From assembly GCF_016745255.1 (NCBI RefSeq), contig NZ_JADOEQ010000004.1, forward strand, positions 224,339 through 288,338: DNA of 64,000 bases. The letters are read 5' to 3'. This DNA comes from Enterococcus sp. BWR-S5 (GTDB lineage Bacteria; Bacillota; Bacilli; Lactobacillales; Enterococcaceae). The notes beneath the pieces are model-generated. The model was not told the DNA's origin. It made no database searches and was given only the letters and a program-made list of their open reading frames with translations. Position numbers and translations under genes: made by a program. Each line of letters begins with the position of its first letter. Position 1 is the stretch's first letter. Positions 48,952-57,130 of the stretch are shown here, in pieces.

Positions 48952-49542
48952 ATGAATTTAATCGGTTATGCGCGAACGACAATCAATGAAAATGATTTAG
49001 ATGCACAGCTCTCTCTCTTATCAAAATACGGCTGTGACAAGATTTATCAGGAAACTTTTGAGCTTACCGGTGACAGAGCCTGTGCCTCTTTATTGGATTC
49101 GGTAGTTGCTGATTTGGAAGAAGACGACACATTGGTCATTTGCCGGCTGAATTACTTGGGCAAATCGACAAGACAGCTGACAGAGCTAACGCAATTATTC
49201 GAAACAAACAATATTCATCTTGTCAGTCTGAAAGAAGATATAGATACACGTGGAGCAGAAGGGTCTGTTTACTTTCGTTTGATGGACGGGCTGGCTCGCA
49301 TGGAATGTGAGCTGCTGAAAGAACGAACTCTCGTAGGTCTGACAAACGCCCGGAAGAAAGGGAAAGTCGGTGGACGTCCAAAGACAAATAAGAAAACGGT
49401 ACTCAAAATCCGCAAAATGTATTATGAAAAGCAGGAAACGGTTCAAGCCATCGCTGCAAAATGCAATGTATCTTTGGGCACCTGCTATAAATACATCAAT
49501 CTATCAGAGGAAGAGCTCGAAGGCTTAAACAGCTCGAACTAA
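48952..49542 (+). CDS. Serine-recombinase (resolvase) family protein with degenerate active site
   Basis: A 196-residue protein with the full resolvase/invertase layout: a catalytic domain (about 1-125), the long E-helix (MECELLKERTLVGLTNARKKGKVGGRP near 122-148) and a C-terminal helix-turn-helix (about 150-185, VQAIAAKCNVSLGTCYKYI). Where active family members read GYARVS, this reads GYARTT, so the nucleophilic Ser is Thr. The usual LDRLGRS segment reads LNYLGKS, so the conserved Asp-Arg and the second Arg are changed too. Such a protein should bind DNA but hardly cut it. No transposon ends or second recombinase gene are nearby. GGAGAAAGACGCA precedes the ATG. Confidence 0.82.
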   Translation: MNLIGYARTTINENDLDAQLSLLSKYGCDKIYQETFELTGDRACASLLDSVVADLEEDDTLVICRLNYLGKSTRQLTELTQLFETNNIHLVSLKEDIDTRGAEGSVYFRLMDGLARMECELLKERTLVGLTNARKKGKVGGRPKTNKKTVLKIRKMYYEKQETVQAIAAKCNVSLGTCYKYINLSEEELEGLNSSN

Positions 49543-49590
49543 TCCGTATAATCTGAAGAGGTTGTGACAAAAGCGTTTATTCGCTTTTAA

Positions 49591-49625
49591 GGGGCAGGAC
49601 ATTTTAATGTCTTAGCCCCTTTTTA
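49591..49625 (+). terminator. Terminator of the rpiA/resolvase-like segment
   Basis: GGGGC plus GGACATT pair with AATGTC plus GCCCC around a tight loop; TTTTTA follows. Confidence 0.8.
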
Positions 49626-49726
49626 TAATTTTATGGACCGTTCTCCTAAAATGCATGACTTTTCAAAAGCTGCTCTATCCATTTTTTGTGTTTTTTTCTT
49701 AAATTCTGCCTTTTCATTAATTTTCA

Positions 49727-49756
49727 TTGGAAATTGCTAATGAAACATTGTACAAT
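49727..49756 (+). promoter_or_regulatory. Promoter of gpmA
   Basis: TTGGAA (49727-49732), an 18-base spacer and TACAAT (49751-49756). Confidence 0.6.
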
Positions 49757-49803
49757 AAACAAGGAATGAAATTTTCAGAAACTATATACAAAGGAGACTT
49801 ATC

Positions 49804-50490
49804 ATGCCAAAATTAGTTTTTTCTCGTCACGGACTAAGTGAATGGAATGCGTTAAACCAATTTACTGGATGGGTTGATGTAGATTTAGCACCAGAAGGTA
49901 TCGAAGAAGCAATCGAGGGCGGACGTAAAATCAAAGAAGCCGGAATCGAATTTGATATTGCGTACACTTCAGTTTTGAAGCGCGCAATCAAAACATGTAA
50001 CTTGCTTTTAGAAAACTCAGACCAACTGTGGGTACCACAAGTAAAATCTTGGCGCTTAAACGAACGTCATTATGGTAAATTACAAGGGTTAAACAAAAAA
50101 GAAACGGCTGAAAAATACGGAGATGAGCAAGTTCATATCTGGCGTCGTTCTTACGATACTCTTCCTCCACTATTGGAAGCAACTGATCCTGAATCAGCAG
50201 CAAACGATCGTCGTTACGCTATGCTTGACCAACGTGATGTACCAGGCGGAGAAAACCTGAAAGTTACTTTGGAACGTGCACTGCCTTTCTGGCAAGATCA
50301 AATTGCTCCTGCTTTATTAGATAACAAAACTGTTTTAGTTGCCGCACACGGTAACTCTTTACGTGCATTAGCTAAACACATCGAAGGTATTTCTGATGAT
50401 GATATCATGGATCTTGAAATCCCAACTGGTCAACCTCTAGTTTACGAATTAAACGATGACTTGACTGTTGCGAAGAAATACTACTTATAA
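49804..50490 (+). CDS. gpmA: 2,3-bisphosphoglycerate-dependent phosphoglycerate mutase
   Basis: Interconverts 3- and 2-phosphoglycerate in glycolysis. It has 228 residues. The catalytic SRHGLSEWN (RHG) is near residue 8, the proton donor lies in [11 protein letters not shown] near 86, and [14 protein letters not shown] near 180 has the second His. AAAGGAG precedes the ATG. Codon use is strongly biased, as expected for a highly expressed glycolytic gene. It is monocistronic, with a strong terminator. Confidence 0.97.
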   Translation: MPKLVFSRHGLSEWNALNQFTGWVDVDLAPEGIEEAIEGGRKIKEAGIEFDIAYTSVLKRAIKTCNLLLENSDQLWVPQVKSWRLNERHYGKLQGLNKKETAEKYGDEQVHIWRRSYDTLPPLLEATDPESAANDRRYAMLDQRDVPGGENLKVTLERALPFWQDQIAPALLDNKTVLVAAHGNSLRALAKHIEGISDDDIMDLEIPTGQPLVYELNDDLTVAKKYYL

Positions 50491-50496
50491 GAAATC

Positions 50497-50536
50497 AAAA
50501 AAGCTGTTCATTCCAAATGGAGTGAACAGCTTTTTT
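50497..50536. terminator. Bidirectional terminator between gpmA and the helical protein gene
   Basis: AAAAAAGCTGTTCA and TGAACAGCTTTTTT are perfect arms with further TCC/GGA pairing inside; T runs occur on both strands. Confidence 0.9.
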
Positions 50537-50562
50537 CTGTTTTGTTACCAAATTAGCACTCT

Positions 50563-50967
50563 TTACTCAGCTAATTTGTCTGCTTTCTTTAAAATGGCTT
50601 TGATTTCATGAACAGCCTTCTTTTGTTCAAGATAGCTTTTGACTTTATTATCATCTTCATTGATGCCACCCAATGTCGTATCCAGCTTTGCTATTTCCTG
50701 AACAATTCCTTTCACCAGCGAATCCTCATGATTCAGCCAGCCCTCTAATCCTGAAACTTCTTCTTCCGCAGCTTTAACTTCATCTTTTTCAATCTTGTTT
50801 TCTTTGCGAATAATAGATTTCACTTCGTGTAACGCCTTTTCTTGTTCATAAAAGTGCTTAACTTTACTATCCGTTTCCTCCATCTTTGCTAAAGAATCAT
50901 CCAGCTTGTCCATTTCTTTACCGATTTTTTCCAGCAGCTTTGCTTCTTTCTTTGCATAATCAGTCAT
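50563..50967 (-). CDS. Internally duplicated, highly charged helical protein
   Basis: A 134-residue cytosolic protein with no signal or membrane segment, dominated by Lys, Glu, Asp and Ala in a coiled-coil-like pattern. The sequence is a tandem duplication: SKVKHFYEQEKALHEVKSII (near 34-53) matches NKVKSYLEQKKAVHEIKAIL (near 107-126), each preceded by a KLDxxL stretch. Function unknown; I recognise no family. AGGAGGAAGAAAAA precedes the ATG. It is monocistronic. Confidence 0.65.
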   Translation of the reverse strand: MTDYAKKEAKLLEKIGKEMDKLDDSLAKMEETDSKVKHFYEQEKALHEVKSIIRKENKIEKDEVKAAEEEVSGLEGWLNHEDSLVKGIVQEIAKLDTTLGGINEDDNKVKSYLEQKKAVHEIKAILKKADKLAE

Positions 50968-51085
50968 TTTTTCTTCCTCCTGAAATCATTTTTGTCTCAT
51001 CGATTCCGAACAATTGCTTCTATAAATTCAGACTACGCTCAAAAGCTATAACCGTCAAAAATTTGGACTTCTGTATAAGAAAAAA

Positions 51086-51110
51086 CAGAGCATTGTCCAG
51101 CAATGCTCTG
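51086..51110 (-). terminator. Terminator of bglA
   Basis: CAGAGCATTG and CAATGCTCTG form a perfect 10-bp stem with a 5-base loop; TTTTTT follows on the minus strand. Confidence 0.88.
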
Positions 51111-51130
51111 AGGTCGATTCCTACTATTTG

Positions 51131-52528
51131 TTATTCTTCAAAACCATTAGCTTCCGTCACCGCTTTAAACCAATGACCGGATTTTTTGATTGTCCGTTTG
51201 CCATCCTGCTCTAAATCTACTGCAATAAAACCATAACGATTCTTGTAGGCATTCATCCATGACCAGTTATCCATACATGTCCACATATGATAACCAAGAC
51301 AACCACTGCCTTCTTCCAACGCCTGATGAACATAGCGTAGATGATCCTTCACAAACTCGATGCGGTAGTCATCTTCAACAACACCTTCAGCATTCCGATA
51401 GCGTTCTTCGCCTTCAACACCCATCCCATTTTCAGAGATATAGCAAGGAATATTGCCATAGTTTTCCCGTACGTTTGTAAGGATATCATAGATTCCTTTC
51501 TCATAGATTTCCCACCCACGATAAGGATTCATTTTCTTCCCTGGCATATCATAGTTATCAAAATAATCATCCGGCATTGGGCCATTAGAATGATCGATAG
51601 CTGATTCTTTAGCCTTGATTCGACGCGGTTGATAGTAATTGATTCCTAGAAGGTCGATTGTATGCTCCTTGATTAATGCTAAATCACCTTCCTGAATAGC
51701 CGGAACCATATCCAGCTCTTTAACAATCTCTACTAATTCTGCCGGGAACTCGCCTTTAACTGCTGGGTCAAGGAACGAACGGTTGAAAAATGCATCTGCA
51801 ATTGCTGCGGCTTTCACATCTGCCGGATTTTTTTCGTCTCTCGGATAGCTTGGCGTCAAATTCAAGATTATCCCGATTTCTCCCCCTAGGTCCATTTCAT
51901 GATAGGCCTTTACTGTCAACGCATTTGACAAAACCTCATGGTAGCCTACTTGAACGGCATGCTTCATGTTGATTTCTTCCGGATAGTGGAACTGATACAG
52001 GTAGCCGCCTTCTACAGGAACGATTGGTTCATTATGTGTAAACCATTTTTTCACGCGGTCACCAAATAGTTCAAAACAAATTTTGGCATAAGCAACATAA
52101 GCCTCCACAGTTGCTCTGTTTAGCCAGCCACCCTGTTCCTGCAGCTTCATTGGCATATCAAAATGGTACAGATTCATGAAGGGTTCGATTCCTGCTTCAA
52201 TTAAGTCATCAATATATTCATTATAGAAGTCGACGGCTTTTTGATTGACCGCCCCTGTTCCTTCTGGAATCAAACGACTCCATTGTATTGACGTTCTAAA
52301 GCTGTTATGGCCAGTTTCCTTCATTAAGCGAATATCCTCTTTATACTTTGTATAGACCTGAGAGGTTTTTTCCGGTCCTACCTGATCGAAGAATTTTTCC
52401 GGTTCCTGTTGATACCAATGATCCCAGATACTTTCTCCTTTACCGTCTCCTTCAACTCGTCCTTCTGTTTGCGGGCCGCTGGCTGCTGATCCCCACCAAA
52501 ACCCTTTTGGAAATGTGTATGTTGTCAT
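51131..52528 (-). CDS. GH1 6-phospho-beta-glucosidase
   Basis: Hydrolyses phosphorylated beta-glucosides brought in by the PTS to glucose 6-phosphate and glucose or aglycone. It has 465 residues. The GH1 motifs are FPKGFWWGSAASGPQTEG near 6-23, the acid/base Glu in FTHNEPIVP near 177 and the nucleophile Glu in YISENGMG near 370. Arg/Ser/Lys residues of the phosphate pocket are probable near the C-terminus. I chose the ATG at 52528, with AAGG 10 bases upstream; an ATG two codons earlier lies too close to it. It is divergent from the PTS EIIC gene. Confidence 0.9.
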   Translation of the reverse strand: MTTYTFPKGFWWGSAASGPQTEGRVEGDGKGESIWDHWYQQEPEKFFDQVGPEKTSQVYTKYKEDIRLMKETGHNSFRTSIQWSRLIPEGTGAVNQKAVDFYNEYIDDLIEAGIEPFMNLYHFDMPMKLQEQGGWLNRATVEAYVAYAKICFELFGDRVKKWFTHNEPIVPVEGGYLYQFHYPEEINMKHAVQVGYHEVLSNALTVKAYHEMDLGGEIGIILNLTPSYPRDEKNPADVKAAAIADAFFNRSFLDPAVKGEFPAELVEIVKELDMVPAIQEGDLALIKEHTIDLLGINYYQPRRIKAKESAIDHSNGPMPDDYFDNYDMPGKKMNPYRGWEIYEKGIYDILTNVRENYGNIPCYISENGMGVEGEERYRNAEGVVEDDYRIEFVKDHLRYVHQALEEGSGCLGYHMWTCMDNWSWMNAYKNRYGFIAVDLEQDGKRTIKKSGHWFKAVTEANGFEE

Positions 52529-52561
52529 AATCATCTATCCTTTCTTTCTCTTTTCACTACC

Positions 52562-52590
52562 ATCATAATTCAGGTTTCGGCAAAAATCAA
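52562..52590 (-). promoter_or_regulatory. Promoter of bglA
   Basis: On the minus strand TTGATT (52590-52585), a 17-base spacer and TATGAT (52567-52562). Confidence 0.65.
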
Positions 52591-52603
52591 TCTTTTTAAT
52601 TAA

Positions 52604-52656
52604 ATGACTAGACATTATTTTATAAAGATGGTATATTACAAATGTAATCGATTGCA
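52604..52656 (+). promoter_or_regulatory. PTS EIIC promoter with cre site and possible GntR operator
   Basis: TAGACA (52609-52614), a 17-base spacer and TATATT (52632-52637). TGTAATCGATTGCA at 52643-52656 matches the CcpA cre consensus TGWAANCGNTNWCA in all but one position and covers the start point, so glucose should repress this gene. ATGACTAGACAT (52604-52615) overlaps the -35 and looks like an operator of the HutC/GntR type; the GntR/UTRA gene 3 kb away is a candidate. Confidence 0.75.
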
Positions 52657-52685
52657 ACAAAAATTTATTCAATGGGGTGAGAATT

Positions 52686-53954
52686 ATGAATAGCTTTATG
52701 GACAAACTTGGTGAAAAAATTATGCCGCTGGCTAATTGGCTAGGTCAAAATCGCTATTTAACTGTTTTAAGAGATGCTTTTATGCTTTCATTTCCACTAA
52801 CAATGTTTGGTTCTATCGTGGTTGTTATCAATAACCTGCCGTTTTTCAGCGATGAACTAAAAGGAAACTTGGGAAATCTGTTTGGTAACGGACAAAACGC
52901 AACAATGAGTATCATGACGGTCTTTGTCACTTTTGGTATCGGCTATTATTTATCTAAATCTTATGATGTAGAAGGGATTTTCGGGGGAGCCGTTTCCTTT
53001 GCCAGCTTCCTGATTCTGACACCTTTCTTCATGAGTACCGAAAGCGGCGAAACTGTAAGCGGTGTCTTGAGTCTTGACCGTTTAGGCGCTAAAGGAATGT
53101 TCATTGGGATGTTCGCTGCATTTATCGCAGCTGAAATTTACTGCCGTATCACGAAAAAAGGTTGGCAGATTAAAATGCCTGATGGGGTTCCGCCAGCTGT
53201 GTCAAAATCATTTGCTGCGCTGATTCCAGCAGTCTTGACATTAACAGTTTTTCTATTCGTCAATGCAGCGGTAACTGGTTTCTTCAATACAAATCTGCAT
53301 GATGTTATCTACGAAGTCATTCAAAAGCCATTGACTGGTTTAGGAGGCAGCTTGCCTGCAACCTTGATTGCCTTGTTCTTTATTCAATTTTTATGGTTCT
53401 TTGGTCTTCACGGTCAAATCATTGTCAACTCAGTGATGGACCCAATCTGGAATACCTTGATGCTGGATAACTTAGAAGCTTATCAAGCAGGAAAAGAGCT
53501 GCCGCATATCATTACAAAACCCTTTATGGAAACATTTACTGTGGGTCTAGGCGGTTCCGGAATGACATTAGCTGTTATTCTGATTATGGCGTTCCTTCTT
53601 AAGAAGAAACAATATAGAGATGTTGGTCGTTTGGCTCTGGCACCTGGACTTTTCAATGTAAACGAGCCTGTTATTTTCGGTTTGCCGATTGTTTTAAATG
53701 CCTCCATCTTTATTCCTTGGTTGCTTGCACCACTCGTAGTGACAACATTGAACTACTTAGTGATGGCAGCGGGAATTTTCCCAGCACCAACCGGCGTGTC
53801 TGTGCCTTGGACAGTGCCGATTATCGCCAGCGGGGTCTTAGCAACGAACTCTTGGCTAGGTGGTCTCCTACAAGTAATCGACTTCCTGATTGTCGGGGTC
53901 ATCTGGTACCCATTCTTGAAAATTATGGATAAGCAAGTAGATGTTGATATCTAG
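52686..53954 (+). CDS. PTS EIIC component, lactose/cellobiose (CelB) type
   Basis: The membrane sugar channel of a phosphotransferase system, 422 residues with about ten hydrophobic segments. Family features: MLSFPLTMFGSIVVVI near 30-45, FWFFGLHGQIIVNSVMDPIWN near 235-255 and FNVNEPVIFGLPIVLN near 325-340, whose NEPV is the substrate-loop motif. No EIIA or EIIB domain is fused or adjacent, so the partners must be encoded elsewhere. The ATG at 52686 follows GGGGTGAGAATT. It pairs with bglA for aryl-beta-glucoside or cellobiose use. Confidence 0.88.
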   Translation: MNSFMDKLGEKIMPLANWLGQNRYLTVLRDAFMLSFPLTMFGSIVVVINNLPFFSDELKGNLGNLFGNGQNATMSIMTVFVTFGIGYYLSKSYDVEGIFGGAVSFASFLILTPFFMSTESGETVSGVLSLDRLGAKGMFIGMFAAFIAAEIYCRITKKGWQIKMPDGVPPAVSKSFAALIPAVLTLTVFLFVNAAVTGFFNTNLHDVIYEVIQKPLTGLGGSLPATLIALFFIQFLWFFGLHGQIIVNSVMDPIWNTLMLDNLEAYQAGKELPHIITKPFMETFTVGLGGSGMTLAVILIMAFLLKKKQYRDVGRLALAPGLFNVNEPVIFGLPIVLNASIFIPWLLAPLVVTTLNYLVMAAGIFPAPTGVSVPWTVPIIASGVLATNSWLGGLLQVIDFLIVGVIWYPFLKIMDKQVDVDI

Positions 53955-53985
53955 CCTATCGCTAGAGAGTACGACTTGCTGAAAC

Positions 53986-54028
53986 GAAAGAGAGAGGCCC
54001 TGTCCAACAGAACAGGCCTCTCTCTTTC
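53986..54028. terminator. Terminator of the PTS EIIC gene
   Basis: AAAGAGAGAGGCC and GGCCTCTCTCTTT form a long stem with an inner TGT/ACA pair; it can also serve the convergent minus-strand gene. Confidence 0.85.
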
Positions 54029-54064
54029 TATTATCAGTTACTGTCACTGCACCTTGCATTCTAT

Positions 54065-55327
54065 TCAGGCGTCTATCTCTCTTTGCTTCCAAGCTGCAAA
54101 TTGATGGCTCAGCAGAAATTTCTCTTCCGGCGGCTGCTCATAAAAAAATTGAAACTCAGGCGCTTGATACGCTTCACTTCGTACCTGCAGCAGCTGATTT
54201 TGCCACTCAAGTGTCACTATCACCGCACCGGGAGATTTTCTTTTCAGCAATTTAATATAGCTATGCAGCACAACCAGCTTCTCATAGTATTCTGGCAAGT
54301 GGTTTAAGGACAGACCGTCCTCCCAGCCCTGTCCTTTATCGAAAAAGAAGCGCAGCTGCTGAACTGCCCGACCGGTATGAATAAACACCTTGATGTGCTC
54401 ACATGGCTCCTCAATAATTCTTCTTAACTGGCGTATAATTTCAGCGTGCATCACTTCGTCAGATACTGTTTCATCAAAGCTGCCATCTAAATAAGGATAG
54501 GATGCTTCCACAGATTCTTTTGAAGCGAGTGTTTCGATTGAGGCAATGTGCTCATTGACCGTCTCCCAACGTCCGTTCTCAAATATGCTTGTCGGCTCGT
54601 TTTCATGCAGGAATTCTCGAAACTTTTCAATAGCTAACTCCGTAGTTCCGTAGATTTCATACATGGAATTCCAAGCAATAAGCGAACTTGCACCGACAGC
54701 GGATTCCGTCAAGAACAGCCAGCGTTTTAAATCATAATTAAAATGCCAGAGGGGCTTTTGATGCATGCTCCAGCCATTGAGAAAAATCTGTACAAGATCC
54801 AGTCTGTTCTTGCCGACATACATTCCGGGTCGCCCCATAATCTGCTTAAAAAGTGCGACAGACTCGTTGATATTTTCTGTTTCATCAAAATACTCATAGC
54901 TTTTCTCTGCAATTAAGATATCCCGCCAACACTGCTCCGTCTCTTCTGAAATCGAGTATTCTTGGTATTCATCCAGATATCCTGCTAAATAGATTTTTTG
55001 CTTGTTGCCATGGTGCAGTTGAAACAGATATTTGGCTCGCTCCTCCTCACTTGAGAAATAAGTAAAATGAAGGGAGCTATCTGCCTCTTCATTGATTTGA
55101 TTTAACAGCCATGATGAATAAGAGCTTGTTTTCTCTTTTTGCCTATATAGTCCAAAGGGCTCACCCTCATAACTGATAGCCCAAACACTTTCTTTCGGGA
55201 CTTGCGGGAAAAAGCCCGCCTGCTGCAACGGGGTGATAAAATCATACGTTCCAAACAGCTCTTCCTTCGTATAGTTGCAAACATAGTCTTCTGTTTCATT
55301 ATTTACCTTGTCCCTTGATACACGCAC
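54065..55327 (-). CDS. Conserved-looking protein of unknown function, 420 residues
   Basis: I do not recognise this cytosolic protein. It has no signal peptide or membrane segment, is acidic and rich in aromatic residues (Trp, Tyr, Phe). A distinct segment near residues 155-200 reads IMGRPGMYVGKNRLDLVQIF. RPGMYVG is like the RPGMYIG at the start of GyrB-type ATPases, but the other ATPase motifs were not found, so this may be chance. The GTG at 55327 is chosen, since AGGAGGG lies 8-9 bases before it. It is placed between the PTS gene and the GntR regulator, on the opposite strand to both. Confidence 0.7.
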   Translation of the reverse strand: MRVSRDKVNNETEDYVCNYTKEELFGTYDFITPLQQAGFFPQVPKESVWAISYEGEPFGLYRQKEKTSSYSSWLLNQINEEADSSLHFTYFSSEEERAKYLFQLHHGNKQKIYLAGYLDEYQEYSISEETEQCWRDILIAEKSYEYFDETENINESVALFKQIMGRPGMYVGKNRLDLVQIFLNGWSMHQKPLWHFNYDLKRWLFLTESAVGASSLIAWNSMYEIYGTTELAIEKFREFLHENEPTSIFENGRWETVNEHIASIETLASKESVEASYPYLDGSFDETVSDEVMHAEIIRQLRRIIEEPCEHIKVFIHTGRAVQQLRFFFDKGQGWEDGLSLNHLPEYYEKLVVLHSYIKLLKRKSPGAVIVTLEWQNQLLQVRSEAYQAPEFQFFYEQPPEEKFLLSHQFAAWKQREIDA

Positions 55328-55541
55328 AGTCTTTTCCCTCCTAATGGTCAACGTTAACCGCTGCTATAAGTATAGCATGTTTGCGTTTCTACCCTTTAGC
55401 AAACTAGGAAAAGACGATAATTTTCAGAAAATGTATTTTTGAACTTGCCATAAAAACAGGCTTCTGGTTAATACCCCAGTAGAGGATTCTCTCATTACTC
55501 AAGCAGACGAAGAATTGGACCCCTTTTACCAAAGAATATGA

Positions 55542-55570
55542 TTGTAGAAACTCTCAGAGTTCGTTATACT
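55542..55570 (+). promoter_or_regulatory. Promoter and operator-like palindrome of the GntR/UTRA gene
   Basis: TTGTAG (55542-55547), a 17-base spacer and TATACT (55565-55570). The spacer contains the perfect palindrome AACTCTCAGAGTT (55549-55561), well placed for autorepression. Confidence 0.7.
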
Positions 55571-55589
55571 CAGATTGAGGTGAACATAT

Positions 55590-56309
55590 ATGCCAAAATA
55601 CGAAGAAATCGCGAATATATTAAGAGAACGAATCAAAAATAAAACCTATCCGGCTGACAGCCTATTACCGAATCAGACAGATTTGGTAGACGAATTTTCA
55701 GTTAGCCGAATGACGATAAAAAAAGCCGTAAATATACTGACAATGGAAGGGCTGGTATACTCACAAAGAGGGGCGGGCACTCGAATATTGGACCATTCCT
55801 TTTGGGATAAGGATACTTCTCCCGCAAATGAATATCAGGGGCTTAGTGTCCAAATGGCTGCTGCCAATCGAAAGCTGTCTAGTGAGGTCATTTTGTTTGA
55901 AGTGGAATTCCCAAGCAAAGAAGTGCAGGAGCGCTTGCTGATTCAAGCAGAACAGCCTGTTTACAAAATCATCCGTTTACGAATACTGGAAGAAAAACCG
56001 TATGTGTTGGAACATACCTTCATGCCAGTGGACTTAGCACCCGGCTTAACAAAAGATATCTTGCATCATTCGATTTATGAATACCTAAAAAGAGAATTAG
56101 GTATTCAGTTCGCCGGCGCGTTTCGAACAATCCAAGCCGCCAAAAGCGATTCCTACGATCAAGAATACCTAGAATGCGGCATAAATGATCCTGTCCTCGA
56201 GGTGGAACAGGTAGTGTACTTGAAAAATGGACGCCCCCTAGAGTATTCCCGAAGTCGTAATCGCTATGACCAAAGAGGCTACTCTGTCCTAGATGTAAAA
56301 GGAATTTAG
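55590..56309 (+). CDS. GntR-family regulator with UTRA ligand domain (HutC type)
   Basis: A 239-residue repressor. The winged helix covers about 1-70 (LLPNQTDLVDEFSVSRMTIKKAVNIL near 25-50, then GLVYSQRGAGTRI). The UTRA effector domain covers about 85-235, and typical relatives bind phosphosugars. It closes with EYSRSRNRYDQRGY, a UTRA end pattern. GAGGTG precedes the ATG. The most likely targets are the bglA/PTS genes nearby and itself. Confidence 0.88.
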   Translation: MPKYEEIANILRERIKNKTYPADSLLPNQTDLVDEFSVSRMTIKKAVNILTMEGLVYSQRGAGTRILDHSFWDKDTSPANEYQGLSVQMAAANRKLSSEVILFEVEFPSKEVQERLLIQAEQPVYKIIRLRILEEKPYVLEHTFMPVDLAPGLTKDILHHSIYEYLKRELGIQFAGAFRTIQAAKSDSYDQEYLECGINDPVLEVEQVVYLKNGRPLEYSRSRNRYDQRGYSVLDVKGI

Positions 56310-56322
56310 TCGTGAGAAAGCA

Positions 56323-56358
56323 AAAAACTGAGTGTGCCTCGGCACTACTCAGTTTTTT
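56323..56358 (+). terminator. Terminator of the GntR gene
   Basis: AAAAAACTGAGTGTGCC and its partner (GGCACTACTCAGTTTTTT) give a strong stem with a two-base loop and T run. Confidence 0.88.
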
Positions 56359-56405
56359 TATATTAGCGTTTCTTCTTATTACTATGTATTCTGTACAATC
56401 ACTGT

Positions 56406-56810
56406 TCAGCCATTTGCTAATAAATAGCGATTAATCAACAGTGCTACTCGTTCCTTCACTCGGATGATGAACGGACGGTACTCGATGAAAACAATCTCTA
56501 AGTAAAAGAATTTTGTTTCTTTGCTATGTACTTTTACTCTCATACCATGCTTTTTACAATATGTTTTTATGTACTTAAATACTTCTTTAAACCCTTGTTT
56601 TCCTAGATACTTCCCTTCAATCCCCAGGTCAGAAAACAAATCATTTGAGGCAATCCCAATATACCCCGCCTTGATAACTCCCGGTTTATCCAGTTCTTTT
56701 AACAGGTAGGTATCGAAGGCTGTTATTAAAATCTGTACAGCCTGTTGTAGCGCCCCTTCTTCTCGCTCTTTGATTTCCTTTTTTATCGATAGTACTTTTT
56801 CCTTTACCAT
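56406..56810 (-). CDS. Hypothetical protein, 134 residues
   Basis: I do not recognise this protein. It is basic and probably soluble, with a helical N-terminal half (KEKVLSIKKEIKEREEGALQQ) and a C-terminal half rich in Lys, Phe, Tyr and Ile (VHSKETKFFYLEIVFIEYRPFIIRVKERV). The ATG at 56810 has no ribosome-binding site at the usual distance (GAGGAG is 15 bases off), so the start or even the gene is uncertain. The 56811-57078 stretch is AT-rich and shows nothing else. Confidence 0.5.
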   Translation of the reverse strand: MVKEKVLSIKKEIKEREEGALQQAVQILITAFDTYLLKELDKPGVIKAGYIGIASNDLFSDLGIEGKYLGKQGFKEVFKYIKTYCKKHGMRVKVHSKETKFFYLEIVFIEYRPFIIRVKERVALLINRYLLANG

Positions 56811-57078
56811 TTTCAGTTCTCACAACTCCTCGTATTCTTTGGCTGTATATAAATTCGGCCTTTCCCCCACAACAAAACAACTAAAAGATACTTTCCACCG
56901 AACACTTTAAACGTATTATAGATACTCAGGCATAGCAATTATTATGAATGTTTTTTAATTTTCAAATTCTAGTATTTTGATAAAGAATATTGAGCAAAAA
57001 ATGCTGTTAACATCAGAAACCCAGGTAATTCCCACTACTCCCGCTTTTTTCTTGGGCGTTATATTATTATCTTAAAAA

Positions 57079-57123
57079 ACAGCTGGAGTTCTTTTCCCGT
57101 TTCAGGAAAAGAACTCCAACTGT
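57079..57123 (-). terminator. Terminator of the alcohol dehydrogenase gene
   Basis: ACAGCTGGAGTTCTTTTCC and its partner form a stem of about 19 bp with a 6-base loop; TTTTTT follows on the minus strand, 8 bases past the stop. Confidence 0.9.
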
Positions 57124-57130
57124 CCTAAGC

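Noticed and set aside
48952..49542. Active transposon resolvase with a res site
   Set aside because: Active-site residues are replaced and no transposase, inverted ends or res-like repeats are visible around it.
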